From Acidobacteriota bacterium (GTDB lineage: Bacteria > Acidobacteriota > Blastocatellia > Pyrinomonadales > Pyrinomonadaceae): a stretch of 64,000 bases of DNA. Made by a program: the position numbers and the translations under genes. Positions 32,145 to 39,707 of the stretch are shown piece after piece; the first letter of the stretch is position 1; each line of letters opens with the position of its first letter. The notes below the pieces were generated by a model, which was given only the letters and a program-made list of their open reading frames with translations, did no database searches and was not told the DNA's origin. The DNA lies in the NCBI GenBank assembly GCA_016700175.1, contig CP065003.1, positions 1,374,001 to 1,438,000 on the forward strand. Direction: 5' to 3'.

Positions 32145-33380
32145 TTATCTGGCTCCGTAGGGACCTGACGCGATCACCTGGATTATCGGAAGGTAGATCG
32201 CAAGGAGAATCACGACGACGACACCGGCCATCATCACAAGGATCAAAGGCTCAAGCAGCGTGGTGAGCTGCTCCAGCCTTACCTCGGCTTCGGCGTCGTA
32301 GAAATTCGCCACCTCGTCGAGCATATCGTTCAGACTTCCCGAACTCTCGCCGATCCCGATCATATCGGTAGCAAGCTCCGGCATCCACCCCGCGTCGATC
32401 AGGGCGTCCGTGAACATTCGGCCTTCCCTTATCATAGGGAGGACCGATTGGCTGCGTCTTCTTAGCTCGGCATTGTTTATCGCCTGTGACGCGATATCCC
32501 ACGAATCCGGGACAGTTATACCCCCGGATATAAGCGTGGAGAGAGAACGCGCGAGCTGCGCCATAGTCAGCTGCCTGATCAGCGCCCCAACCAGGGGCAG
32601 TTTCAATAGGAGTTTGTCTCTGACGAGTTTTCCGCCAGGCGTTCGGATCCAGAGATAAAGCCCGGCCAAAAGCACGACCAGCAATGGGAGCACCCACCAA
32701 AGGTTCGACGCCAGTGTGGTCGAGATCGCCAGTACGATGACCGTTACGGTCGGCAGACCTTCCGAGGTGTTCAAATTGCTGAAGAGCGAGGACATCCTCG
32801 GAATGATGTAAAGCACGAGGAATGCGACCATCAGCGTCGCCGCCGCCATAAGAAACAGCGGATAAGCGAGCGCTCCACGGAGCTTCCGGGCGATCCCTAT
32901 GTTCCGTTTCAGGTATATGACGTACCGTGAAAGGACATCGTCGATCGCCCCGCTCTGCTCGCCGGCAAGAAGGGAGGCAGTGAAGATCCTCGGAAACGTG
33001 CCCTGAGCTTCGAACGCCTCGGAAAGCGGGACGCCGCTTCGGATCTTCTCCTCGATATCGGTCAGAATCTCCTTCAGGGACGAAGAAGCTGAACGCTGCC
33101 GCAAAAGACTTATGGATTGGAGAACGGGGATCCCCGCCCGAAGCAAAGCCGCGAATTGCTGTATGAAAAGCAGGAAGTCGTTTTGCCGGACACGCCCTTT
33201 CGCACCCGAGGCACCGGGCGCCAGGACCGCGCTCAGACCGGTTCCGGATGTCGCTACCCGGAACACCTTGTATCCCTCTTTCTCGAGCTGGCTCCGAGCG
33301 TCAGAGTCGTTCTCCGCCTCTACCACTCGCGTGACTATCTCGCCGGACTGCGTTCCTAATCGACAAATGAACTCGGCCAT
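32145..33380 (-). CDS. GspF/PilC-type inner-membrane platform protein
   Basis: The polytopic platform of the type II secretion or type IV pilus machine. It is 411 residues from the ATG at 33380 (MAEFICRLGT), with two T2SSF domains (about 75-200 and 280-400) and membrane helices at about 180-205, 225-250 and 380-405. LLAGEQSGAIDDVLSRY and IGESSGSLNDMLDEVANFY are the duplicated family motif. A GTG at 33437 is also in frame, just after a candidate -10, but lacks family support. It is the first gene of the cluster. Confidence 0.92.
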   Translation of the reverse strand: MAEFICRLGTQSGEIVTRVVEAENDSDARSQLEKEGYKVFRVATSGTGLSAVLAPGASGAKGRVRQNDFLLFIQQFAALLRAGIPVLQSISLLRQRSASSSLKEILTDIEEKIRSGVPLSEAFEAQGTFPRIFTASLLAGEQSGAIDDVLSRYVIYLKRNIGIARKLRGALAYPLFLMAAATLMVAFLVLYIIPRMSSLFSNLNTSEGLPTVTVIVLAISTTLASNLWWVLPLLVVLLAGLYLWIRTPGGKLVRDKLLLKLPLVGALIRQLTMAQLARSLSTLISGGITVPDSWDIASQAINNAELRRRSQSVLPMIREGRMFTDALIDAGWMPELATDMIGIGESSGSLNDMLDEVANFYDAEAEVRLEQLTTLLEPLILVMMAGVVVVILLAIYLPIIQVIASGPYGAR

Positions 33381-33463
33381 ATTCTGGTGGATATGCGGGA
33401 TTCCGGAGGGGAACTTTCGAATTGAGACATTCCGCACTTCGCGGGCGAACGAACTTTCCCGGG

Positions 33464-33469
33464 ATTATA
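33464..33469 (-). promoter_or_regulatory. candidate -10 element for the secretion/pilus cluster
   Basis: A perfect TATAAT on the minus strand (GTGTTATAATCCC), about 85 bases before the chosen GspF start. The -35 is weak. It lies back to back with the VWFA promoter on the plus strand. Confidence 0.45.
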
Positions 33470-33568
33470 ACACGCCTCGGCCTGCCGGGAAGTTGCGAAA
33501 CGGTGCCGTGTAAAGGAATAAAGTGCCCAAACCAACGGATGCAGGTATCCTCACATCGTAGATTTTTC

Positions 33569-33597
33569 TTGCATCGGTTCCTAAGGTCTCTTAGTAT
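33569..33597 (+). promoter_or_regulatory. candidate promoter of the VWFA gene pair
   Basis: TTGCAT (33569-33574), a 17-base spacer, and TAGTAT (33592-33597). AGGAG at 33616-33620 and the ATG at 33626 follow at a normal distance. Confidence 0.5.
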
Positions 33598-33625
33598 CTC
33601 TAAAGATAAGCTTTCAGGAGTAATT

Positions 33626-34621
33626 ATGGCTGTATCGGAAGTGCAGGGCCGGACCAAGTCCCGTATCCGGCTGTTCGCGGCGTTTTTTTCTTTGCTGTTC
33701 CCGGTTCTTGCAGTTTCCGCCCAGGACCCGCAACCTACTCCTCCCATCCAGGGGCTAGAGAACAAACCTGAAATCACTGTCGAGACGGACCTTGTGACGC
33801 TGACGCTCACGGTAACTGATTACTACGGCAGATACGTTTCGGGGCTTACCCAGGAAGCATTCACCGTTTACGACGAGAAGAAGAAACAGGAGATCACGTT
33901 TTTCAGCGACACCGATGCTCCGGTTTCTATCGGGATCCTTTTTGACGTATCCGGATCTATGAGCGGCGAAAAGATCCTGAAAGCGCGGAACGCCCTCGAA
34001 CGGTTCATCTACACCAGCCACCCCAGGGACGAGTATTATCTTATAGCCTTCAACAAGCGCGCTCAGCTCCTTATGGACCGCACGCGCGACGGAGAGGCCG
34101 TCCTCAACAAGCTTACCCTGGTAGAACCGAAGCACAACACAGCGCTCTATGACGCCTGCTACCTTGGAGTTGAGAGAGTCACCCGCGGCACCCACCAGAA
34201 GAAAGCGCTGCTTATCATAAGCGACGGACAGGACAATGCCTCGCGGTACAATTTCAAGGAAGTCCGAAGGCTTATGAAAGAGTCGGATGTCGTGATCTAT
34301 TCGGTCGGGATCATGGACGGCCGCGACGCTTCATCGATGACCGGAATGCAGGGGCAGGCGTTCCTCGACGAGCTGTCGGGTGTGACTGGAGGCAAATCCT
34401 TCTACCCCAGCTCCGCTGTCGAGATGGACGAGATCTTCGAACGGATCGCTCTCGAGCTTCGCCATCAGTATTCGATCGGCTACACTCCCGAGAACTTCAC
34501 GCCGGACGGCGAATGGCACCGGGTTAAAGTGAAGGTCAAACCTCCCAGAGGACTTCCGCGTCTAACGGTCCGTCACAGAGAAGGCTATTACGCTACACCG
34601 AAAACGGCGACCGTCCGTTAG
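33626..34621 (+). CDS. secreted VWFA-domain protein of the acidobacterial type
   Basis: A 331-residue exported protein. The signal peptide (about 1-32, ending AVSAQ) is followed by a beta-sandwich-like region containing LVTLTLTVTDYYGRYVSGL and AFTVYDEKKKQEITFF, then a von Willebrand factor A domain (about 105-290) with the metal-binding motif DVSGSMSG. The YSIGYTPENFTPDGEWHRVKVKV ending, read in parts, is typical of the acidobacterial VWFA family (TIGR03436-like). AGGAG five bases before the ATG sets the start, although the frame is open upstream. It probably mediates adhesion or protein binding outside the cytoplasmic membrane; the ligand is unknown. Confidence 0.88.
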   Translation: MAVSEVQGRTKSRIRLFAAFFSLLFPVLAVSAQDPQPTPPIQGLENKPEITVETDLVTLTLTVTDYYGRYVSGLTQEAFTVYDEKKKQEITFFSDTDAPVSIGILFDVSGSMSGEKILKARNALERFIYTSHPRDEYYLIAFNKRAQLLMDRTRDGEAVLNKLTLVEPKHNTALYDACYLGVERVTRGTHQKKALLIISDGQDNASRYNFKEVRRLMKESDVVIYSVGIMDGRDASSMTGMQGQAFLDELSGVTGGKSFYPSSAVEMDEIFERIALELRHQYSIGYTPENFTPDGEWHRVKVKVKPPRGLPRLTVRHREGYYATPKTATVR

Positions 34622-34647
34622 ACATCCGGCTTCTTGCCATTTTAACA

Positions 34648-35751
34648 ATGAGAAGTTCTTACGCGCATTTTTGTCTTGCCGCCCTGGTACTTGCTCTGGG
34701 CGCAATGTTAGGTCTGATCGATTCCCAGGGAACAAGCGCTCAAACGACCTCGGGTTCTCCAGTTCCCCGGGCGACACCGCCGGACGATGGGACGATCCCC
34801 CCTCCTCCGCCCCCGCTTCCGACGAAAGACGACACTCCTTTGGTGATCGACACGGAACTCGTGAACCTTAATGTTAAGGTCGTCGACCGTTTCAATCGCC
34901 CTATCGCGAACCTGAACAAGGCAGAATTCACGGTTTACGAAGATGGGAAGCCTCAGCCTATCGAGTTCTTTTCGCAGGACGAGGTTCCTACGAATTATGC
35001 GCTTGTGATCGACAATTCTGGCTCGCTTCGGTTTCAGCTTGAAAAAGTGATCGAATCCAGCAAGATCATCGTCGGGACGAACCGGCCCGATGACGAGACC
35101 GGCGTTGTTCGGTTCGTAAGTTCAAGCAAGATAGAGATCCTCCAGGATTTCACGACGGACAAACAGGAGCTGTACGACGCGCTTGACAACATGTATATCG
35201 AGGGCGGCAAGACCGCGATCATAGATGCGGTTTACCTCGCTGCAGAAAAAGTCGATGAATACCAGCGCTCCCTAGGCAACGACGACCGGAGACGGAGGGC
35301 GCTGATACTCGTCTCCGACGGTGAGGACCGTGACAGCTATTACAAGGAGGAACAGCTCTTCGACCTCCTTAGAGAGGCGGACGTTCAGATCTACACTGTC
35401 GGGTTCATCAACGAGCTGGACAAGGATGGAGGGTTCATTCGCAAGAGTCCCCAAAAACAAGCGAGGAGCTTCCTTGAGAAACTTGCCGAGGAGACCGGCG
35501 GTAAATCTTACTTCCCTAACGATCTTTCGGAACTGAACGGCATAGCAAGGGACATCGCGAACGAGCTGAGGACGCAGTATTCGATCGGCTACCTTCCCGA
35601 CAATACCAAGCCGGATGGAACTTACCGGAACATAAGGGTGGTTGTAAAGGACGGTCCGAATGACCAAAAGAGGATAGCGATCACGCGAACGGGTCTTGTG
35701 GTTAACCGGAAAGACACACCGGGACCTGAACTGCGGCCTGCAAACCGCTAG
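34648..35751 (+). CDS. second secreted VWFA-domain protein, tandem paralogue
   Basis: A 367-residue paralogue of the preceding gene, 26 bases downstream. The signal peptide (about 1-31) is followed by a Pro-rich linker (about 38-57, with six consecutive Pro), a LVNLNVKVVDRFNRPI strand region, and the VWFA domain with DNSGSLR in place of the canonical Asp-X-Ser-X-Ser (fully matched: D-N-S-G-S). The ending TQYSIGYLPDNTKPDGTY mirrors its neighbour. A local duplication is likely, and a strong terminator closes the pair. Confidence 0.88.
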   Translation: MRSSYAHFCLAALVLALGAMLGLIDSQGTSAQTTSGSPVPRATPPDDGTIPPPPPPLPTKDDTPLVIDTELVNLNVKVVDRFNRPIANLNKAEFTVYEDGKPQPIEFFSQDEVPTNYALVIDNSGSLRFQLEKVIESSKIIVGTNRPDDETGVVRFVSSSKIEILQDFTTDKQELYDALDNMYIEGGKTAIIDAVYLAAEKVDEYQRSLGNDDRRRRALILVSDGEDRDSYYKEEQLFDLLREADVQIYTVGFINELDKDGGFIRKSPQKQARSFLEKLAEETGGKSYFPNDLSELNGIARDIANELRTQYSIGYLPDNTKPDGTYRNIRVVVKDGPNDQKRIAITRTGLVVNRKDTPGPELRPANR

Positions 35752-35784
35752 ACCCGATCACGGGAACACGCGCGAGAGCATCGA

Positions 35785-35815
35785 CGGCGTGCGGAATCGA
35801 CCGCACGCCGTTTTT
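35785..35815 (+). terminator. intrinsic terminator after the VWFA pair
   Basis: CGGCGTGCGG (35785-35794) pairs perfectly with CCGCACGCCG (35801-35810), followed by five T. Confidence 0.92.
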
Positions 35816-35819
35816 CCGT

Positions 35820-36272
35820 TTACCGCAGGTACATTGACAGAAGGAAGATCCCGAAAGCAGCAAGGAAGAAGAGCACGGATGCGACGATGAACCAAACGTT
35901 CGGAGATTCCTGCTCGGGTATCCAGCGAGTCTCGATCCGGCGCATTCGCGCGGGCGCGTCACCCTTCCTGATCGCGGTCGCTGTTCTTGCAGATGATACG
36001 GGTTCGGTTTCGGGAGCATCATCGGCCGACTCCGCAGTCAGATGATCCCCGGCGGGATCTTCCATCTGCTCGAACGGATCTCCCGGAGGCGGCGCGATCG
36101 GGCGGTCGACAACGGAAGATGATCCGCCTGCTCCTTCATCCGGCCCCGCCTGGGAATTGTCCGGATCGTCGACCCTCAGCCGGGCGCCGCAATTAAAACA
36201 GAATATCGCCTGGCCCAGGGCTTCGGACCCACATTCTGAACAGGCAGGCAATTGAGCTACTGATTGCGGCAT
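35820..36272 (-). CDS. zinc-ribbon protein with C-terminal membrane anchor, BMC-locus neighbour
   Basis: A 150-residue protein beginning MPQSVAQLPACSECG, with two Cys pairs (CSEC and CFNC) forming a zinc ribbon in the first 35 residues. A long acidic/Pro-rich linker follows, then one hydrophobic helix at the C-terminus (about 125-147). The start is uncertain: a longer frame begins at 36344 and would overlap the aldehyde dehydrogenase stop. It is the last gene of the BMC locus, 40 bases after the dehydrogenase. The tail-anchored topology suggests a membrane-tethered regulator or adaptor; no function is known. Confidence 0.65.
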   Translation of the reverse strand: MPQSVAQLPACSECGSEALGQAIFCFNCGARLRVDDPDNSQAGPDEGAGGSSSVVDRPIAPPPGDPFEQMEDPAGDHLTAESADDAPETEPVSSARTATAIRKGDAPARMRRIETRWIPEQESPNVWFIVASVLFFLAAFGIFLLSMYLR

Positions 36273-36312
36273 TTTCGAAACGGGGAGAATTTCGTGACAA
36301 GCGGACCGAGAT

Positions 36313-38031
36313 TCAAACCCGGGCGAATATCTCGTGTTGTTCACCGAGGTCGCGCGCTGCCGGCGTGATTATGGTCTTGGCGTTCACGTAGATCTTCGCA
36401 CCTCGCGCAAGTGCGTCCTTCACATCGTCCTCACTAACGAATTCCACAGGAGCAGAACGGCTTCCGTTGGGAGCGGTCTGATCGGAAACCGAATGCACTA
36501 CGGCTGGTTTCGGCTTCTCGGGCGTCGCTTCCCTCATTGGCGTTTCCGGCGGCGCGGGGCGTTCGTTAAGTTTCTTCTGAAGGAATTCATCGACGAGCGA
36601 TGCGATCTCTCTTCGCCCGACTGCCGGCCTCGAAGGCGCGGTCCTTGCGGGACTCGGCGCTTCCTTCGCGAACGAAGCGGCCGAAGTCACCGGCCTTGTT
36701 TCGAATGCTACCCGCTTGATATCGAGAAGGTGATGAGGCGAAACATTGTCGGACGTCACGTTTCCTCCCCACGATCCGCATCCTAGCGTCATCGACGGAG
36801 GCAGCGCGGTCGAGAACCCGATCGCGCCGTGGGTTGTCGGCGAATTGATGACGACCCTCGATGCGGGCATCTGCTCTCCGTATCTGATCGCGGCGGCGCG
36901 GTCGCGCGTGTGCATCCCCGCCGTGTGCCCCATTCCGCCGAATCTCAATATCTCTTCGCACCGGGCCGCCGCTTCCTTCACTCCGTCCACCACAAAGTAC
37001 GCCAGGGTCGGCGAAAGTTTCTCGATCGACCAGGGGTAATCGCGGCCGACGCCCGCGCAATCCGCAAGAAGGCACCTTGTTCCCGAAGGGATCGAAATAC
37101 CGGAAAGTTCCGCAATGTACGCCGCAGACTTGCCGACTATTCCGGCATTGAGCGTTCGCTTCGGGGTAAGCAGCACTTGAGCTACCTTTTCGGCCTCATC
37201 GCTCGAAAGGAAATAGGCGCCTCTCGACTCGAACTCGCTTCGGAGTTCGGCCGCGACGGAAGTGTCGACCACGACAGATTGTTCGGAAGCGCAGATCGTG
37301 CCGTTATCGAAGCAAGTGCCGGTGAGAATGTCCGCAGCCGCCTTTCCGAGATCGGCCGAAGCCTCCACGTACACCGGAACGTTGCCGGGCCCGACGCCGA
37401 ATGCGGGCTTGCCTGACGAGTACGCCGCTCGCACGAGGCCGATTCCGCCGGTCGCGAGGATCACGGCCGTCCTCTCGTGCGTCATCAGCGCCTCCGTCCC
37501 CTGGATCGTAGACGTTTCGAGGCACTTCACCGCGCCTTCCGGAAGGCCCGCTTCGACGGCCGCCGACTTCATCACTCTTGTCGTCTCGGCTATGCATCTC
37601 GCGGCGGAAGGGTGCGGTGAGAGAACGATGGAATTGCGGGACTTGATCGCGATTATGATCTTGAAGATAGCGGTGCTTGTGGGATTGGTCGAGGGAATCA
37701 CCGCGGCCACAACGCCCCTCGGGGCGGCGATCTCGACCACGTCCTGATCCTCTTTTACGACGCCGACCGTCCGAAGGTCCCGGAAGTAGTTCCAGACATC
37801 TTCGGCGGCGAACCTGTTCTTCTCGCGCTTGTCTTCCGCAATCCCGAACCCGGTCTCGTCGTGAGCAAGCTGGCCAAGCCGCATCGCTTCCCGAAGGGCG
37901 GCCTGAGCCATCGCTTCGCAGATATCGTCGATCCGCGCCTGATCGAAACGGGCAAGCTCGAGGAATGCGAGGTGGGCCGCATCAACGGCGTCTCTCGCCT
38001 CTTGCTGCGATACCAGGTCCTTATCGGTCAT
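36313..38031 (-). CDS. CoA-acylating aldehyde dehydrogenase (PduP/EutE-like) with C-terminal extension
   Basis: It oxidises an aldehyde to acyl-CoA with NAD inside bacterial microcompartments. The dehydrogenase domain spans about residues 1-450, with AVIPSTNPTSTAIFK, FGVGPGNVPVYVE and the catalytic Cys247 in FDNGTICASEQ. Beyond it, RREIASLVDEFLQKKLNE (about 473-490) is predicted to be an amphipathic helix like microcompartment encapsulation peptides, though these are more often N-terminal in PduP. A final module (about 530-571, EDDVKDALARGAKIYV, KTIITPAARDLG) resembles a short conserved segment found on other BMC-associated proteins. The shell protein gene lies 88 bases upstream. Confidence 0.9.
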   Translation of the reverse strand: MTDKDLVSQQEARDAVDAAHLAFLELARFDQARIDDICEAMAQAALREAMRLGQLAHDETGFGIAEDKREKNRFAAEDVWNYFRDLRTVGVVKEDQDVVEIAAPRGVVAAVIPSTNPTSTAIFKIIIAIKSRNSIVLSPHPSAARCIAETTRVMKSAAVEAGLPEGAVKCLETSTIQGTEALMTHERTAVILATGGIGLVRAAYSSGKPAFGVGPGNVPVYVEASADLGKAAADILTGTCFDNGTICASEQSVVVDTSVAAELRSEFESRGAYFLSSDEAEKVAQVLLTPKRTLNAGIVGKSAAYIAELSGISIPSGTRCLLADCAGVGRDYPWSIEKLSPTLAYFVVDGVKEAAARCEEILRFGGMGHTAGMHTRDRAAAIRYGEQMPASRVVINSPTTHGAIGFSTALPPSMTLGCGSWGGNVTSDNVSPHHLLDIKRVAFETRPVTSAASFAKEAPSPARTAPSRPAVGRREIASLVDEFLQKKLNERPAPPETPMREATPEKPKPAVVHSVSDQTAPNGSRSAPVEFVSEDDVKDALARGAKIYVNAKTIITPAARDLGEQHEIFARV

Positions 38032-38060
38032 CGGAAATTACTTGGTCGTTGTAAACTGAG

Positions 38061-38094
38061 CCCGGAATCCTTGGCTTTCGGCAGGAATTCCGGG
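38061..38094 (-). promoter_or_regulatory. stem-loop between shell protein and dehydrogenase genes
   Basis: CCCGGAAT (38061-38068) and ATTCCGGG (38087-38094) form a perfect eight-base stem with an 18-base loop and no T-run. Lying after the shell gene and before the enzyme gene, it could protect the upstream mRNA end or cause partial termination, giving more shell than enzyme. Confidence 0.5.
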
Positions 38095-38119
38095 TCCTCG
38101 CAGTTTCGTAACTATCGTG

Positions 38120-38506
38120 CTACTTCGCCTTTGACTTGGACTTGTCGGAACTGCCGACGCTTGCCTGTCCGCCGCTGCCCGAACCGAGCTCGCCCTTTGC
38201 GCCTCCCCTGATCGATTTGCCCTGGGTCACGCTGTTTCCCGGCAGCACATCTTCGACTTCGGCATGCGGTCTTGGGATGACGTGAACGCTGATCAGTTCT
38301 CCGACCCTCCTCGCCGCCGCGGCGCCGGCATCTGTCGCCGCCTTTACGGCGCCGACATCGCCCCTGACAAATATCGTAACGTAGCCGGCTCCGATGTATT
38401 CCTTGCCGATGAGTTTGACATTGGCCGCCTTTACCATTGCGTCAGCCGCCTCCACGGCGCCGACAAAACCCTTCGTCTCGACCATGCCTAACGCTTCCAG
38501 AGTCAT
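38120..38506 (-). CDS. BMC-H hexameric microcompartment shell protein
   Basis: A shell protein of the PduA/EutM/CcmK type. Residues 1-90 form the single BMC domain (EALGMVETKGFVGAVEAADAM, KLIGKEYIGAGYVTIFVRGDVGAV, SVHVIPRPHAEVEDVLP). A tail of about 38 residues, rich in Gly, Ser and Lys, extends beyond the usual end and may face the lumen or cytosol. GAGG nine bases before the ATG is the ribosome-binding site. Only one shell gene is present: pentamer (EutN/CcmL) and BMC-T genes are absent, so a complete shell needs genes elsewhere. Confidence 0.95.
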   Translation of the reverse strand: MTLEALGMVETKGFVGAVEAADAMVKAANVKLIGKEYIGAGYVTIFVRGDVGAVKAATDAGAAAARRVGELISVHVIPRPHAEVEDVLPGNSVTQGKSIRGGAKGELGSGSGGQASVGSSDKSKSKAK

Positions 38507-38545
38507 CGATCAGTTCCTCGCTGTTTTGGATTGAAAACGAATTCT

Positions 38546-38551
38546 ATTATA
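38546..38551 (-). promoter_or_regulatory. candidate -10 element of the BMC locus
   Basis: A perfect TATAAT on the minus strand, 40 bases before the shell-protein start codon. The -35 is not convincing, which could mean activator dependence. Confidence 0.45.
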
Positions 38552-38633
38552 CGAATGGAATAACGCCTAAACGTAACACGCCTGTCTCGCTTTAATCAAG
38601 CGTTCTCGCGGAGCCCGCTCCAACCGTAAAGAA

Positions 38634-38663
38634 TTGACATCATTGCGATTTTAACGATATATT
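38634..38663 (+). promoter_or_regulatory. sigma-70-type promoter of the RodZ-like gene
   Basis: Consensus TTGACA (38634-38639), an 18-base spacer, and TATATT (38658-38663). The start codon at 38721 lies 58 bases downstream. Confidence 0.75.
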
Positions 38664-38720
38664 TCCGTTTTGTCTCCAAACTCGGAAGTATCGTGCCGCA
38701 CGCGCCGAAACACGTTAGAA

Positions 38721-39566
38721 ATGGCTGAATCTTTGGGCGAAAAACTGCGCAAGGCTCGCGAGGAACGTGATATTTCCATCAGCGAGGTTGCGGAACAGAC
38801 GAGGATCTCGGCACTTTATCTGGAGGCGATCGAGAACGACGACTACAAGCCGCTCCCGGGCGGCATTTTCAATAAGGGCTTCGTTAAGTCTTTCGCAAAG
38901 TACGTTGGGGTAGACGAAGGAGAGGCGCTTCAGGAGTACGCAAGGATCGCCGCGGGCCAGGAGGTGCAAGATCCTGAAAGGTCCGAGAGATACAGGCCCG
39001 AAGTCCTGACCGACGACCGTTCCGGCCCTTCGCTGCTTCCGACGATCATTTTCTCGATCATCATTCTCGGCCTTCTCGCCTGGGGAGTGATGCTGCTCGT
39101 GAATTATCTCCAGGGAAACGGGACAGCGGCACCCTCGCTGCCCGCCGGAAATGCCCAGAATACAAACACCGCGAACGCCTCTCCCGAGCCGACCGCATTG
39201 CCCCGGACAGACGAGATCAGACTTAAAATCGCGACCGGCGCCTCTGACGTTTCTGTTTCTGCGGCCGTGGACGGAAACGTGACCTCGGTGCTTGTCCCGG
39301 CCAACAGCGAGCGCGAATTTACCGGAAAAGAAAGAGTAAAGGTCAGTTATTACAAGGGGTTGGCAAGTACGATCGAACTCTTTTTGAACGGAACGAAGCT
39401 GGCAACCCCGATCCCGCCGGAGGATTGGCCCACGCAGGGTTTTGAATTCGAGATCAATCAAGGCAATATAAGAGAAATACTGAGAAACGGCAGGATAGCG
39501 ACCGCCGGGGGAGACGGCGCAGCGGCAACAGCGAGCCCTGCTCCCGCCACCGGTGGAGGCCAATGA
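38721..39566 (+). CDS. RodZ-like helix-turn-helix membrane protein
   Basis: A 282-residue bitopic membrane protein. The N-terminal HTH_25-type domain (about 3-72; LGEKLRKAREERDISISEVAEQTRIS) is followed by a charged linker, one membrane helix (about 106-128), an Asn/Thr/Ala-rich spacer and a C-terminal extracytoplasmic DUF4115-like domain. This is the layout of RodZ, which links MreB to the cell wall. MreB genes are not nearby, so the name is a family-level call. The ATG at 38721 is preferred over the upstream TTG at 38670. Confidence 0.85.
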   Translation: MAESLGEKLRKAREERDISISEVAEQTRISALYLEAIENDDYKPLPGGIFNKGFVKSFAKYVGVDEGEALQEYARIAAGQEVQDPERSERYRPEVLTDDRSGPSLLPTIIFSIIILGLLAWGVMLLVNYLQGNGTAAPSLPAGNAQNTNTANASPEPTALPRTDEIRLKIATGASDVSVSAAVDGNVTSVLVPANSEREFTGKERVKVSYYKGLASTIELFLNGTKLATPIPPEDWPTQGFEFEINQGNIREILRNGRIATAGGDGAAATASPAPATGGGQ

Positions 39567-39641
39567 CACTACCGGAGAGGATGCGGTATTTCGGAACCGA
39601 AAATATTTTCAACCGGAGAGAGACCTTAAACGGCCCTAGTG

Positions 39642-39675
39642 GCGCCCGCGGAACGATCGCGGGCGCTTCTGCTTT
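39642..39675 (+). terminator. terminator-like hairpin between the RodZ-like gene and guaB
   Basis: GCGCCCGCG (39642-39650) pairs perfectly with CGCGGGCGC (39658-39666), followed by an interrupted T-rich tract. It ends 33 bases before the guaB start, so it may attenuate guaB. Confidence 0.5.
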
Positions 39676-39707
39676 GCGGAACCGACGAAGAATCGATCGA
39701 CGACATT

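Noticed and set aside
38634..38720. Upstream TTG start (38670) for the RodZ-like gene
   Set aside because: The extra residues are not conserved-looking, and the start would lie seven bases after the -10 element, at or before the likely transcription start.
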